This document shows positions 10,553-18,769 of a DNA stretch of 64,000 nt, piece by piece. Both the position numbers and the translations under genes were made by a program. Location of the stretch: NCBI RefSeq assembly GCF_000420425.1, contig NZ_ATUX01000007.1, forward strand, positions 310,001-374,000, read 5' to 3'. Numbering within the stretch: the stretch's first letter is position 1; the number at the start of each line of letters is the position of its first letter. The DNA is from Schaalia vaccimaxillae DSM 15804 (GTDB taxonomy: Bacteria; Actinomycetota; Actinomycetes; Actinomycetales; Actinomycetaceae). The notes under the pieces are model-generated. The model was given only the letters and a program-made list of their open reading frames with translations. It was not told the DNA's origin and did no database searches.

Positions 10553-12745
10553 ATGGGCAGTGTCCCCGCTCAAACTTTGGTAGATATGAGAATCCTCGTG
10601 GATGAGACTTCCCCGGCTTCAGCTGACATTGATCTTTTGCGCAGGCTTGCCCAGCTCAATTCCGTATCTGTGGATTACTGGGACTACCGCGGACAGCTCC
10701 AACAGGTGGCACCCGAATCTCTCATTAAGGTGCTGTCAGCCCTAGGTGAAGATATTGACTTAAGTTCCACGGTTGCAGATCTTCGCAGCGCCGTGGAGCG
10801 TGCCCAGCAACGCCAATGGCGTCAAACCATCGCGCCGACAGTGGTTGTACGTCATGGCAAGTGCTGTGAGGTGCCCGTGCACGTTCCCGATGGGACCTGG
10901 GTGACCGTGTCATGGATCGGCGAGGACGGAACGAGCGGTGACTGCGCCCAGCTCGACCGATGGGTTGAACCGCAGTGGATCGATGGAGCCCTTGTTGGTC
11001 GTGCGACCTTCGAGGTTCCCGACCATCTTCCCCTCGGATGGCATCGCCTGGTGGCCACCCTCGAGGACGGACGGGTCGCGTCTGCTGCCCTCATTGTCGT
11101 TCCTGACAAGCTCACTCACCCGAGCCTGCAAAACGGCAAGAGAACATGGGGTGTCAATGCTCAGATGTACTCGGTGCGTTCGCAATCGTCCTGGGGCATT
11201 GGGGATGCGGTCGATCTGGCCGATCTTGCAGCCGTCTGCGCCGACAGGGGTGCCGATTTCCTCCTCATCAATCCTGTTCATGCCAGTCAGCCCACCCTTC
11301 CGCTGGAAAACTCACCGTACCTGCCGGTGACACGCAGATGGGTCAACCCGATTTATATTCGCCCAGAATCCATCCCAGAGTACGCCTTGCTCACTCAAGA
11401 TCAGCAGGCTGCGATTGAAGAACTACACCGACAGGCCGTGGGGGAGCCCGAGTCCTCGGATCTTCTTGATCGTGACCGCTGTTGGAAAGCCAAACGCCAG
11501 GCGCTGGAGATGATCTTCGAGGCTGGACGTAGCTACCATCGTGACTCTCTCTTCCGTCGATTCGTCGAAAGTGGTGGTTCCGACCTCGCCAACTTTGCTC
11601 TCTGGAGTGCACTTGTGGAGTCCAATTCCACGATGGATCTGGCCGGCCTCGTCGACAATCCTCTCGGTACAGCGGCCGACCTCGCCAGAAGCGGGCAAGC
11701 GCGAGAGATCGAATTTTGGAAGTGGTGCCAATGGGTGGCCTCTGAGCAGCTTTCGCAGGCACACCATGTGGCCACACAAGTGGGGATGAGCATCGGGATT
11801 ATGGCCGATCTAGCTGTCGGTGTTCACCCCCAAGGCTCAGAAATCTGGTCGAAGCCAGAACTCTTCGCCCCGCAGATGTCGGTGGGATCTCCTCCAGATA
11901 TGTACTCCCAGCAGGGGCAGAATTGGTCCCAGCCCCCCTGGTCACCTAGGCGGCTGGCAGAAGAAGGGTATGAACCGCTGCGCGACATGGTGCGCGCCGT
12001 TTTAGCAAACGCAGGCGCTATTCGTATCGACCACATCCTTGGATTATTTAGATTGTGGTGGATTCCCAGCGGACAGCCAGCGTCTGAAGGCACATACGTC
12101 TATTACGATCACGAGGCAATGGTCGGCGTTGTGTTGCTCGAAGCACAGCGAGCAGGAGCCGTCGTCATTGGAGAAGACCTTGGTGTCGTAGAACCCTGGG
12201 TGCGTGACTATCTGCGTGAACGCGGTGTTCTAGGCACTGCGGTCTTCTGGTTTGAGAAGGATTCGGCAGGTTGGCCACTGCATCCCAGCGACTATCGTCA
12301 GGCTTGCCTCGCTGCCGTCAATATTCACGATCTTCCCCCTACTGCTGGTTACATCGAGGGTATTCAAACAACTCTGCGTGACGAACTTGGTTTGCTCGTT
12401 GATGATGTTGAGTTGGCCCGAGCCAGTGATCGCCTTGAGATGGAACAAACTGAACAGCGTCTGCGTGAATACGGACTGTTGACGGGACCTAACCCCACGC
12501 CCAAAGAGATCGTCGAAGCTCTCTACGCCTACGCGGCGAAGACCCCCGCCGCTTTAGTGGTTGCTTCATTGGTTGACGCAGTGGGGGACCGACGACCGCA
12601 GAATATGCCTGGGACTCACTTGGAATACCCAAACTGGCGTGTGCCGCTGTGTGATCAAGACGGACATGAGGTTCGCATCGAGGATCTGAGCAGCAACGAG
12701 CGATTGAATTCGCTGTTCTCGTTGCTTTCTTCAACCCTCCAGTGA
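10553..12745 (+). CDS. malQ: 4-alpha-glucanotransferase (amylomaltase, GH77)
   Basis: The 730-residue cytoplasmic enzyme moves alpha-1,4-glucan segments between maltodextrins and releases glucose. GH77 landmarks are SSWGIGDAVDLADLA (about 210), LPLENSPYLPVTRRW, the nucleophile region AIRIDHILGLFRLWWIP (about 490-505), the acid/base region IGEDLGVVEPWV and NIHDLPPTAGY. The N-terminal 170 residues form the extra domain of the actinobacterial/E. coli MalQ type. The start is uncertain: ATG 10553 lies 12 bp after the EIIB stop, and an in-frame ATG at 10586 is also possible. Neither has a strong ribosome site. It converges with the EIIA gene, leaving a 16-bp gap. Confidence 0.92.
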   Translation: MGSVPAQTLVDMRILVDETSPASADIDLLRRLAQLNSVSVDYWDYRGQLQQVAPESLIKVLSALGEDIDLSSTVADLRSAVERAQQRQWRQTIAPTVVVRHGKCCEVPVHVPDGTWVTVSWIGEDGTSGDCAQLDRWVEPQWIDGALVGRATFEVPDHLPLGWHRLVATLEDGRVASAALIVVPDKLTHPSLQNGKRTWGVNAQMYSVRSQSSWGIGDAVDLADLAAVCADRGADFLLINPVHASQPTLPLENSPYLPVTRRWVNPIYIRPESIPEYALLTQDQQAAIEELHRQAVGEPESSDLLDRDRCWKAKRQALEMIFEAGRSYHRDSLFRRFVESGGSDLANFALWSALVESNSTMDLAGLVDNPLGTAADLARSGQAREIEFWKWCQWVASEQLSQAHHVATQVGMSIGIMADLAVGVHPQGSEIWSKPELFAPQMSVGSPPDMYSQQGQNWSQPPWSPRRLAEEGYEPLRDMVRAVLANAGAIRIDHILGLFRLWWIPSGQPASEGTYVYYDHEAMVGVVLLEAQRAGAVVIGEDLGVVEPWVRDYLRERGVLGTAVFWFEKDSAGWPLHPSDYRQACLAAVNIHDLPPTAGYIEGIQTTLRDELGLLVDDVELARASDRLEMEQTEQRLREYGLLTGPNPTPKEIVEALYAYAAKTPAALVVASLVDAVGDRRPQNMPGTHLEYPNWRVPLCDQDGHEVRIEDLSSNERLNSLFSLLSSTLQ

Positions 12746-12761
12746 GTAAACCTGTATGCGG

Positions 12762-13226
12762 TTAGCTATCGACACGTAAAAGCCTGTCGCCAGCCTGGAT
12801 GAGCGCTCCAGGTGGTGACAAAGGAACGACCTGAGAGCCAGCCGGTTCCATGACAATGACGATGACCGGCGTGGAATAACCCGCTTCGCGAGCCCGATGG
12901 GTCTGCCAGATGGTGACAACATCGCCACATTGGACGATATCGCCGGCCTGCACTTGAGGTGTGAATCCTTGCCCTTTGAGTCCGACGGTGTCGATTCCTA
13001 GGTGCACCAGGACGGACTGTCCCTCCGAGGTGCGAATGATGAAAGCATGGGGATGAATCCGGTGGATCTTTCCTGATACAGGAGCCGTAACCTTGAGTGT
13101 AGTTGGCTCCGGCTGCGGCATAATCGCTGCTCCTAGACCTACCACACCTTCGGCAAATACTGGATCGGGTACCGAGGCTAACTCGATCGTCTCACCGTGG
13201 ACCGGCGAGACGATCTCGTAACTCAC
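12762..13226 (-). CDS. crr: PTS glucose-family EIIA component
   Basis: This 154-residue single-domain EIIA takes phosphate from HPr and passes it to EIIB. It shows the two family histidines, in HPHAFIIR (about 79) and VLVHLGIDTVGLKGQGF (about 94), plus the start SPVHGETIELASVPDPVFAEGVVG. Its ATG overlaps the stop of the upstream EIIB gene by four bases (ATGA), so the pair is translationally coupled. In this family a free EIIA can also signal carbon status. No cognate EIIC is in the window. Confidence 0.9.
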   Translation of the reverse strand: MSYEIVSPVHGETIELASVPDPVFAEGVVGLGAAIMPQPEPTTLKVTAPVSGKIHRIHPHAFIIRTSEGQSVLVHLGIDTVGLKGQGFTPQVQAGDIVQCGDVVTIWQTHRAREAGYSTPVIVIVMEPAGSQVVPLSPPGALIQAGDRLLRVDS

Positions 13227-13453
13227 CGGAGGGCCTCAATGGCTTCGACGATGTCTTCCGTTTCTGGACCCATCACTACTTGCACCGAGTCCCCCACGGT
13301 CACGACATTGAAGGCGCCAGCCTCGCGTAGGGCATCGTCGTCGACAACGGAGTCGTCGTTAACATCGAGACGGATACGCGTAATGCATGCCTCGATGGTC
13401 TTGATGTTCTCCCAACCACCCAAGGCTGCGAGGATCGATTCTGCTTGGCTCAT
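13223..13453 (-). CDS. PTS glucose-family EIIB component
   Basis: This 76-residue single-domain EIIB has a canonical phosphorylation motif: ALGGWENIKTIEACITRIRLDV, with the cysteine near residue 24, followed by VTVGDSVQVVMGPETEDI. I chose the ATG at 13451-13453 because AAGGAG lies nine bases upstream and the family starts there. The frame extends upstream to 13567 without similarity. The gene heads a two-gene EIIB-EIIA unit. Compared with the other IIB at 10271, this one keeps the CITR motif, so it is the likelier phosphocarrier. Confidence 0.88.
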   Translation of the reverse strand: MSQAESILAALGGWENIKTIEACITRIRLDVNDDSVVDDDALREAGAFNVVTVGDSVQVVMGPETEDIVEAIEALR

Positions 13454-13511
13454 CGTCAGGTTCTCCTTGTCAACTGGTGTCGCCAACCATGCAATGATGC
13501 ACGTCACAATT

Positions 13512-13517
13512 AGGATA
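13512..13517 (-). promoter_or_regulatory. Possible -10 box for the EIIB-EIIA unit
   Basis: On the minus strand TATCCT lies 58 bp upstream of the EIIB start, in the gap after the MFS gene. I see no clear -35. This is a weak call based on the TANNNT consensus of actinobacterial housekeeping promoters. Confidence 0.3.
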
Positions 13518-13618
13518 CCGTGCTTATGGTCGCCGCGATGCATGACCGTCCAAGAGGTTGAAGACATGCGCGAATAACGCTCATTCGTCAGCCCTGAACA
13601 CCTAAAAAAGATAGTTGT

Positions 13619-14878
13619 CTACAAGTCTTTCGGATAGTCGATGGTATCGCCCAAGGACAAACGAGCAGCGGGAGTGAAAGCCATGGCGATGCCTGCCGCG
13701 ATCGTGCCCACGATGAAGATGTAAAGAGCGGTCGTAACACCAACAGCCTGGGCAACAAGGCCGCAGGCAATGGAGCCCAGAGGCATCATGCCCCATACTG
13801 CAAAACGAAATGTTGCATTCAGTCGTCCCAGAAGATGCGAGGGACACAGGCGTTGGCGAAGACTCATCTGAGTGACGTTGTAAATGGTGAGGAAGAAAGA
13901 ACTGATGATGTTCACGGCCACGATGACCGTCGAAGCCCATGCTCCCGCCCTCGTAGCCAGAGGCAACCCCAAGGTTGCTACCGAAGCGATGAGGTAGCAA
14001 AGGTAAATAGAACGGCCCTCTCCTAAACGCAGAACCACATGAGAACGCACAAGGGCTGCCGCAATACCTCCCAGGGCCCCAAAAGACAGGAGGATGCCTA
14101 GGGCTGTTGCCGTCATCTCAAGTTCACGTAAGACCAGAATTGGGAGCAGCACCATTTGGCCCTGGCTAAAGAAAGCCGAAACTGAAATGCATGCGAAAAG
14201 AGGACCGAGCAGACGTTGACCTCGGATGAAATCGACTCCTTCGCGAATCTGGTGCCACAAATTCGCGTCTGACGGGGGCTCCACAGCAGGTTCTGGATCT
14301 CGAATCCGCCAGATGAAGAAAGCTGAAAGCGCGTAAGTTAGTGATGTCACGATATAAGCGGCAGGCGCTGATGTCAGCCCGATGAGCCAACCGCCCAAGC
14401 CTGGGCCGCCAACGCGAGCGACTTGGAAAGACGCCTCGAGTCTTCCGTTAGCACCTGCTACTAATCGGGGTCCAACGATGACTGGTACATAGGACTGATA
14501 GGCAACATCAAAAAAGACTGTGGCAAAACCCATGAGAGCAGCCACTGCCATTAAATGCGTCAGGGTTAAAGACCCCAGGAGTTGCGCAATCGGAACCGAG
14601 GCAAGAGCTATGACTCTTACAATGTCGGCCGTAATCATCACTCGCCGCTTGCGCCACCGGTCCACCCAAGCCCCGGCTGGTAAACCTATCAGAAGAAACG
14701 CAATCGTCTGTGCCGCGGAGAGGAAACCGATCTCATTATTGGAGGCATGCAGGAGGTTAATTGCAATTGCCGAGGTCGCGATCGTCCCGATCTGGAAACC
14801 GAATTGACTCGCCGTTTCCCCGGCCCATAGATGCAGGAACGCTGGGTTTGCGTGAAGAGGGGATGAAAACGAACGCAC
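13619..14878 (-). CDS. MFS transporter, EntS-like exporter family
   Basis: This 419-residue membrane protein has roughly twelve hydrophobic segments and the inter-helix motif GLPAGAWVDRWRKRRVMI (about 64-81) typical of drug and siderophore exporters of the major facilitator superfamily. FHLWAGETASQFG-like N-terminal residues (LHLWAGETASQFG) and the central loop FIWRIRDPEPAVEPP fit the MFS_3 group. It starts with GTG at 14876-14878, nine bp after the HAD-phosphatase stop, so the two are co-transcribed. The substrate cannot be read from the sequence. Confidence 0.85.
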   Translation of the reverse strand: MRSFSSPLHANPAFLHLWAGETASQFGFQIGTIATSAIAINLLHASNNEIGFLSAAQTIAFLLIGLPAGAWVDRWRKRRVMITADIVRVIALASVPIAQLLGSLTLTHLMAVAALMGFATVFFDVAYQSYVPVIVGPRLVAGANGRLEASFQVARVGGPGLGGWLIGLTSAPAAYIVTSLTYALSAFFIWRIRDPEPAVEPPSDANLWHQIREGVDFIRGQRLLGPLFACISVSAFFSQGQMVLLPILVLRELEMTATALGILLSFGALGGIAAALVRSHVVLRLGEGRSIYLCYLIASVATLGLPLATRAGAWASTVIVAVNIISSFFLTIYNVTQMSLRQRLCPSHLLGRLNATFRFAVWGMMPLGSIACGLVAQAVGVTTALYIFIVGTIAAGIAMAFTPAARLSLGDTIDYPKDL

Positions 14879-14887
14879 CTTGAGATG

Positions 14888-15721
14888 TTAGGCGATAGAT
14901 GTTGGAATAAGTCCCGCCATCTCGCATGCGGTAGCGAATCCGTCCTCGTCGATTCCCGGCGCCACCATGTCCGCCACGGCTAACACCGCAGGATCGTGCG
15001 AACCCATAGCAATTCCAATACCGGCGACTTCAAGGGCTTCAATATCGTTTGTCGAATCGCCAATCGCAACAGTGTCGGCGAGGTCGTAGCCGAGGTAGGC
15101 GGCAATGGTGGCAATACCGCGGCCTTTAGAGATCTCGCGAGGATAAACCTCAACGACCAGAGTCTGGCCTGCAGGAATGGAACCCGATATGACCTGCATC
15201 TGTTCGGGCAGTTTTAGACGTAACTCGTCGACGCTGGTACGGCCTGCAGGGATATATACCGTGCACTTCGTTGTTGAAGCCGGTAAACCTGGGCGGAGAA
15301 AAGGCTCGACAGTACGCGCGTATTGAGCCCAATCGTTGACGGACTCGCCCGCCTGGGCAACGAAACTCTCAAGGAAAGAGGGGCTGGGATACATGGCGTC
15401 GGGGCCCTGCCAGATCCATAGTGCGCCCAATTCTTTCCATAGCTGAGTGATCTTTTCGATCACAGCCCCTTCGATACGGTGGTCTTGGACCACAATGTCT
15501 CCGACTTGGAGCATCCCACCTGCCCCAGACACAATTCCCTCGAAGCCCAGATCCCACAGCCACGGGTAGATTTCTGGCATCGAACGACCAGAACATATGA
15601 AGAGCCGATGACCGTTTTCAATCATGCGTTGGCAAGCAATGCGCGCCGACTCAGGTACCTGTTGAGCCTTATTGACAAGCGTGCCGTCCAGATCAATAAA
15701 GACGAGTTTCCCATCAGCCAT
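14888..15721 (-). CDS. HAD-superfamily sugar phosphatase, Cof/YidA type
   Basis: The 277-residue protein has the four HAD motifs. DLDGTLV (about 10-16) carries the nucleophile Asp, ICSGR the Thr/Ser motif position, KGRGIA the lysine (about 210) and GDSTNDIEALEVAG the acidic loop. The large alpha/beta cap between motifs 2 and 3 is of the C2B type. Such enzymes dephosphorylate sugar phosphates or FMN in the cytoplasm. It leads a two-gene unit with the downstream exporter and diverges from the first GH3 gene. Confidence 0.86.
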   Translation of the reverse strand: MADGKLVFIDLDGTLVNKAQQVPESARIACQRMIENGHRLFICSGRSMPEIYPWLWDLGFEGIVSGAGGMLQVGDIVVQDHRIEGAVIEKITQLWKELGALWIWQGPDAMYPSPSFLESFVAQAGESVNDWAQYARTVEPFLRPGLPASTTKCTVYIPAGRTSVDELRLKLPEQMQVISGSIPAGQTLVVEVYPREISKGRGIATIAAYLGYDLADTVAIGDSTNDIEALEVAGIGIAMGSHDPAVLAVADMVAPGIDEDGFATACEMAGLIPTSIA

Positions 15722-15819
15722 GTGATCACCGTATCGAAGGTTGGGTGGTGCGTATGGATGAGACGTATCACCTGGGTAGAAAGCCGTGTTTTTTTGATAA
15801 CGAAAAAGTCACGGGGCTG

Positions 15820-15888
15820 CAGATTGTGCAGAGGTCTCGACAAATTGTGCATCTGCACACGGAAAGACGTCATCAAGATTCGTAGTCT
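15820..15888 (+). promoter_or_regulatory. Two-copy direct repeat and promoter of the GH3 lipoprotein gene
   Basis: CAGATTGTGC (15820-15829) and CAAATTGTGC (15841-15850) form a direct repeat with a 21-bp period, two helical turns. After exactly 32 bp comes TAGTCT (15883-15888), a plausible -10 box, with no good -35. The same arrangement occurs at 18513-18581. LytTR regulators such as AgrA bind direct repeats with this period upstream of -35-poor promoters, and a LytTR regulator is encoded at 28083-28793. Binding is inferred. Confidence 0.7.
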
Positions 15889-16004
15889 GAGGAAACGTGG
15901 TTCAGGTAACTCCCGTCAACGATGACGTCGCAAACGGTGACACCGGAAAACACGAAAAACATCCCGATTTCAATGAAGATCTACCATCTTGTGAGGGGAA
16001 TTCC

Positions 16005-18398
16005 ATGAGGATCTCTCGTAGCACCAGTGCGGTCGCCGCTGTCGGCGTTGTCGCTTTAGCACTGTCAGGCTGCTCTAACGGTGATGCTGGTCAATCCGGT
16101 TCAGCTGAGGGCGCGGACGGCAACACCTACGTCACCGCCGAGCTGACCGACGGCAAGACCGAATTCACTCAGGTCAAGAACCCCAACGGCGGACAGACAT
16201 TGTCGTTTGCCACCGGCGGTTCCATGAAGGTCATCGAAGCCAAAGATGGCGACTACACCTACGCCTTTAAGGATCTCAACGGCAACGGTGAGTTGGATCC
16301 TGCCGAAGACTGGCGACTTGACGCCTCCGAGCGCGCGCAGGCGTATGTTGCTGGTCTGACCAAGGAACAGATGAGTGGCCTCATGCTCTTTTCTTCCCAC
16401 GAGCGCGCTCCCGGCGATGGCCTGACCGACGATCAGAAGACCTACCTGTCCGAGTCTTACCTGCGAAATGTTCTCAATGCTGGTCCGTCTGACGTCAAGA
16501 TGAATGTTCAATGGGTCAATGAGATGCAGGCCTACGTGGAGACTCTCGGCTCCGCTGAGACACCGTACATTCCTGTGAATTACTCGTCGGATCCGCGCTC
16601 AGATGCCTCTCAGGCGTCCACCTTCTCCGAGACTGGCACGATTTCTTCGTGGCCTTCATCCCTGGGACTGGCTGCGACTTTTAATCCTAATACTGTCCTC
16701 CAGTTTGGTCAGATGGCATCGCAGGAGTACAAGGCCCTCGGCATCGCCACAGCACTATCGCCGCAGATTGATCTGGCGACTGAGCCACGGTGGCTACGTG
16801 TATCGGGAACTTTCGGTGAGGATGCACAGATGGCCGGTGCAATGGCAAAGGCCTATGTGGATGGTTTCCAGGGCACCTACTCCGAGGGCGGAGAAAACAC
16901 TGGCTGGGGCAATGACTCCGTCAATGCGATGATCAAACATTGGCCCGGTGACGGAGCGGGTGAAGGTGGACGCGAATCCCACACCAATGCTGGCAAGTAC
17001 GAGGTTATGGTCGGTGGAAACTCTGCTGAACACCTGGCAGTCTTCCAGGAGGCTCTGGATGCCGCTTCTGTGATGACCTCCTACTCGGTGACCCTCGATG
17101 CCAACGGCGAACCGGTCTACACCGATCGCATGGGATCCTCCTATGATGCTGGCAAACTCAAGGCTTTGCGTGAAGACAATGGCTTCAACGGTGTCATCTG
17201 CACCGACTGGGGCGTCACGAACGCTACGACTGATCCCGATGCTTTTATTGCCACAGGCTGGGGCGTTGAATCCATGACGAAGGAAGAACGTCACTACAAG
17301 ATCATCCAGAACGGCACTGACATGTTCGGCGGTAATAACGATGCTGCGCCCGTTCTGGCTGCCTACGACATGTGGCAAAAGGACTTTGAAGCTGGCACCA
17401 ATGAAGTTGATGCTCAGACCCGCTGGCAGCAGTCTGCTCAGCGTGTCCTAACGATGGTGTTCAATGCTGATGCCTTCGACAACCCCTTCCTTGATCTCGA
17501 TGCCTCGACGGCGACTGTCGGTTCCGAGGACAAAGTTAAGGCGGGCCAGGAGGCTCAGCTCAACTCGATTGTCGTCCTCAAGAACGACGGTGCCATCACC
17601 CTGGATGAGAAGGCCGACTACTCGGACAAGACCGTGTACGTCCCCCATACCTACGATACCGGCCACCCCTCCCTCTTCTCCGCGGAGCCTGAGACCACCG
17701 AGGGACTGTCCCTCGATGAGGAACTTCTCAAGAAGTACTTCGGCACCGTCGTTACTGATGAGGTCGTCGACAATGGCGACGGTACCTTCACCTACACTGC
17801 ACCAGACCTGTCGAACGTCGATGTCGTCCTGGTTGGTATGAAGTCGCCCGACAACGGTGGCAGCTTCTCGAAGTCTGGCTGGAATGAGGCTGAGAATACT
17901 TGGTACCCGCTTTCACTCCAGTATTCCCCGTACACCGCTGATGGTGAGAACGTCCGCAAGGTTTCGATCTCGGGCGACATCCTCGCTGATGGCTCCAAAG
18001 AGAACCGCTCCTACTACGGTGCGACCTCGAAGATCTCAAATGGCGCTGACCTCGAGGCCTTCAACCGCGCAGCCGCAGCCGTCGAGGCTTCCGGCAAGGA
18101 CATTCCTGTGATCTCTCTGCTGAGCGCGAAGAACCCTGTGATCCCCGCAGAGTTCGAAGCTAAGGCCGATGCGATTATTGTCGGCTTCGGTACAGCTCAG
18201 GAAGCTCTGATTCAGATCGCTCTTGGACTGCACGACTCCAACGGTCGCCTGCCTATTCAGTTCCCTGCGAATATGGATACGGTTGAAGCAAATAAGGAAG
18301 ACGTTGCCAAAGACGTGACGCCTTACACCGATTCGAAGGGTAATGCCTACGACTACGGTTTCGGCCTTCACCTGGACGGATCAGTGATCTCCGACTGA
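16005..18398 (+). CDS. Glycoside hydrolase family 3 lipoprotein
   Basis: This 797-residue enzyme is probably an exported, lipid-anchored beta-glycosidase. The signal peptide ends in the lipobox LSGC with Cys23. A DLNGNGELDPAEDW motif (about 88-101), calcium-loop-like and common in one GH3 branch, precedes the catalytic barrel. KHWPGDGAGEGGRESH (about 312-327) and VICTDWG with the nucleophile Asp401 mark the active site. The second GH3 domain follows (EAQLNSIVVLKNDGAITL to IVGFGTAQEALIQIALG). No fibronectin-III-like domain follows. I chose ATG 16005 (GAGGGG upstream) because the signal peptide starts there. An in-frame GTG at 15897, eight bases after the -10 box, would bury the signal. The exact sugar is unknown. 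Confidence 0.88.
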   Translation: MRISRSTSAVAAVGVVALALSGCSNGDAGQSGSAEGADGNTYVTAELTDGKTEFTQVKNPNGGQTLSFATGGSMKVIEAKDGDYTYAFKDLNGNGELDPAEDWRLDASERAQAYVAGLTKEQMSGLMLFSSHERAPGDGLTDDQKTYLSESYLRNVLNAGPSDVKMNVQWVNEMQAYVETLGSAETPYIPVNYSSDPRSDASQASTFSETGTISSWPSSLGLAATFNPNTVLQFGQMASQEYKALGIATALSPQIDLATEPRWLRVSGTFGEDAQMAGAMAKAYVDGFQGTYSEGGENTGWGNDSVNAMIKHWPGDGAGEGGRESHTNAGKYEVMVGGNSAEHLAVFQEALDAASVMTSYSVTLDANGEPVYTDRMGSSYDAGKLKALREDNGFNGVICTDWGVTNATTDPDAFIATGWGVESMTKEERHYKIIQNGTDMFGGNNDAAPVLAAYDMWQKDFEAGTNEVDAQTRWQQSAQRVLTMVFNADAFDNPFLDLDASTATVGSEDKVKAGQEAQLNSIVVLKNDGAITLDEKADYSDKTVYVPHTYDTGHPSLFSAEPETTEGLSLDEELLKKYFGTVVTDEVVDNGDGTFTYTAPDLSNVDVVLVGMKSPDNGGSFSKSGWNEAENTWYPLSLQYSPYTADGENVRKVSISGDILADGSKENRSYYGATSKISNGADLEAFNRAAAAVEASGKDIPVISLLSAKNPVIPAEFEAKADAIIVGFGTAQEALIQIALGLHDSNGRLPIQFPANMDTVEANKEDVAKDVTPYTDSKGNAYDYGFGLHLDGSVISD

Positions 18399-18419
18399 TC
18401 TTTGGTGCATAGCCTCAGT

Positions 18420-18447
18420 GGGCGGGTCCTGTTTGTAGGGCCCGCCC
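18420..18447 (+). terminator. Terminator after the GH3 lipoprotein gene
   Basis: GGGCGGGTCC pairs with GGGCCCGCCC (one G-U pair near the loop) across an eight-base loop, 21 bp past the stop. No long T-run follows, as is common in high-GC bacteria. Confidence 0.7.
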
Positions 18448-18512
18448 ATTCACCTTGTCAGCACTGTGCTTCGATGGCGGCCCCGTTGTGTAACGGATAG
18501 GTAACGCCAGTG

Positions 18513-18581
18513 CAGATTGTGCGGTCAAGCAGACAGATTGTGCCTCAGGATAGGGGCCCTATTCTTCTGGATTCATAGACT
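18513..18581 (+). promoter_or_regulatory. Second two-copy direct repeat and promoter
   Basis: Two identical CAGATTGTGC units start at 18513 and 18534 (21-bp period). TAGACT (18576-18581) follows after 32 bp, the same distance as at 15820-15888. The transcript would start near 18588 and read into the small lipoprotein gene. It is a candidate target of the LytTR regulator encoded at 28083-28793. Confidence 0.7.
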
Positions 18582-18613
18582 CGACTTATACCTCAACCTG
18601 GCGGAGGACCTAT

Positions 18614-18691
18614 GTGCTGAGCAAGGTTGAAGTTCGCACATGCAAGTCGACGAAGATCACCGAGCCAATGGGGTCACAACGCTGCATATAG
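18614..18691 (+). CDS. Possible 25-residue peptide in the leader of the lipoprotein transcript
   Basis: A GTG at 18614 sits seven bases after GGAGG (18603-18607) and opens 25 codons ending in TAG. The peptide is basic with two cysteines (residues 10 and 24): it begins VLSKVEVRTC and ends SQRCI. An overlapping ATG at 18612 would give only Met-Cys-stop. The position just downstream of the putative LytTR promoter makes a signalling or leader peptide conceivable. No AgrB-like protease or exporter is visible nearby, and such short frames arise by chance. Confidence 0.25.
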   Translation: MLSKVEVRTCKSTKITEPMGSQRCI

Positions 18692-18769
18692 AACGAGTAG
18701 TGAGACAGCATTGCTTCGGCGAACACTGATAACCGATTGGGATCGTGCCGATCGGGAAAGGGAAAGATC

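Larger units (their letters stand above)
18399..18769. other. 371-bp regulatory gap between GH3 lipoprotein and small lipoprotein genes
   Basis: The gap holds a strong terminator hairpin (18420-18447), a direct-repeat promoter (18513-18581) and a leader of about 180 nt with a possible 25-codon reading frame (18614-18691). The ribosome site of the lipoprotein gene (GGGAAAGGGAAAG) ends the gap. I see no RNA family I recognise. Confidence 0.6.

Noticed and set aside
15897-16004. Leaderless GTG start of the GH3 lipoprotein, eight bases after the -10 box
   Set aside because: It would put 36 hydrophilic residues before a good lipoprotein signal peptide. ATG 16005 has its own ribosome site.
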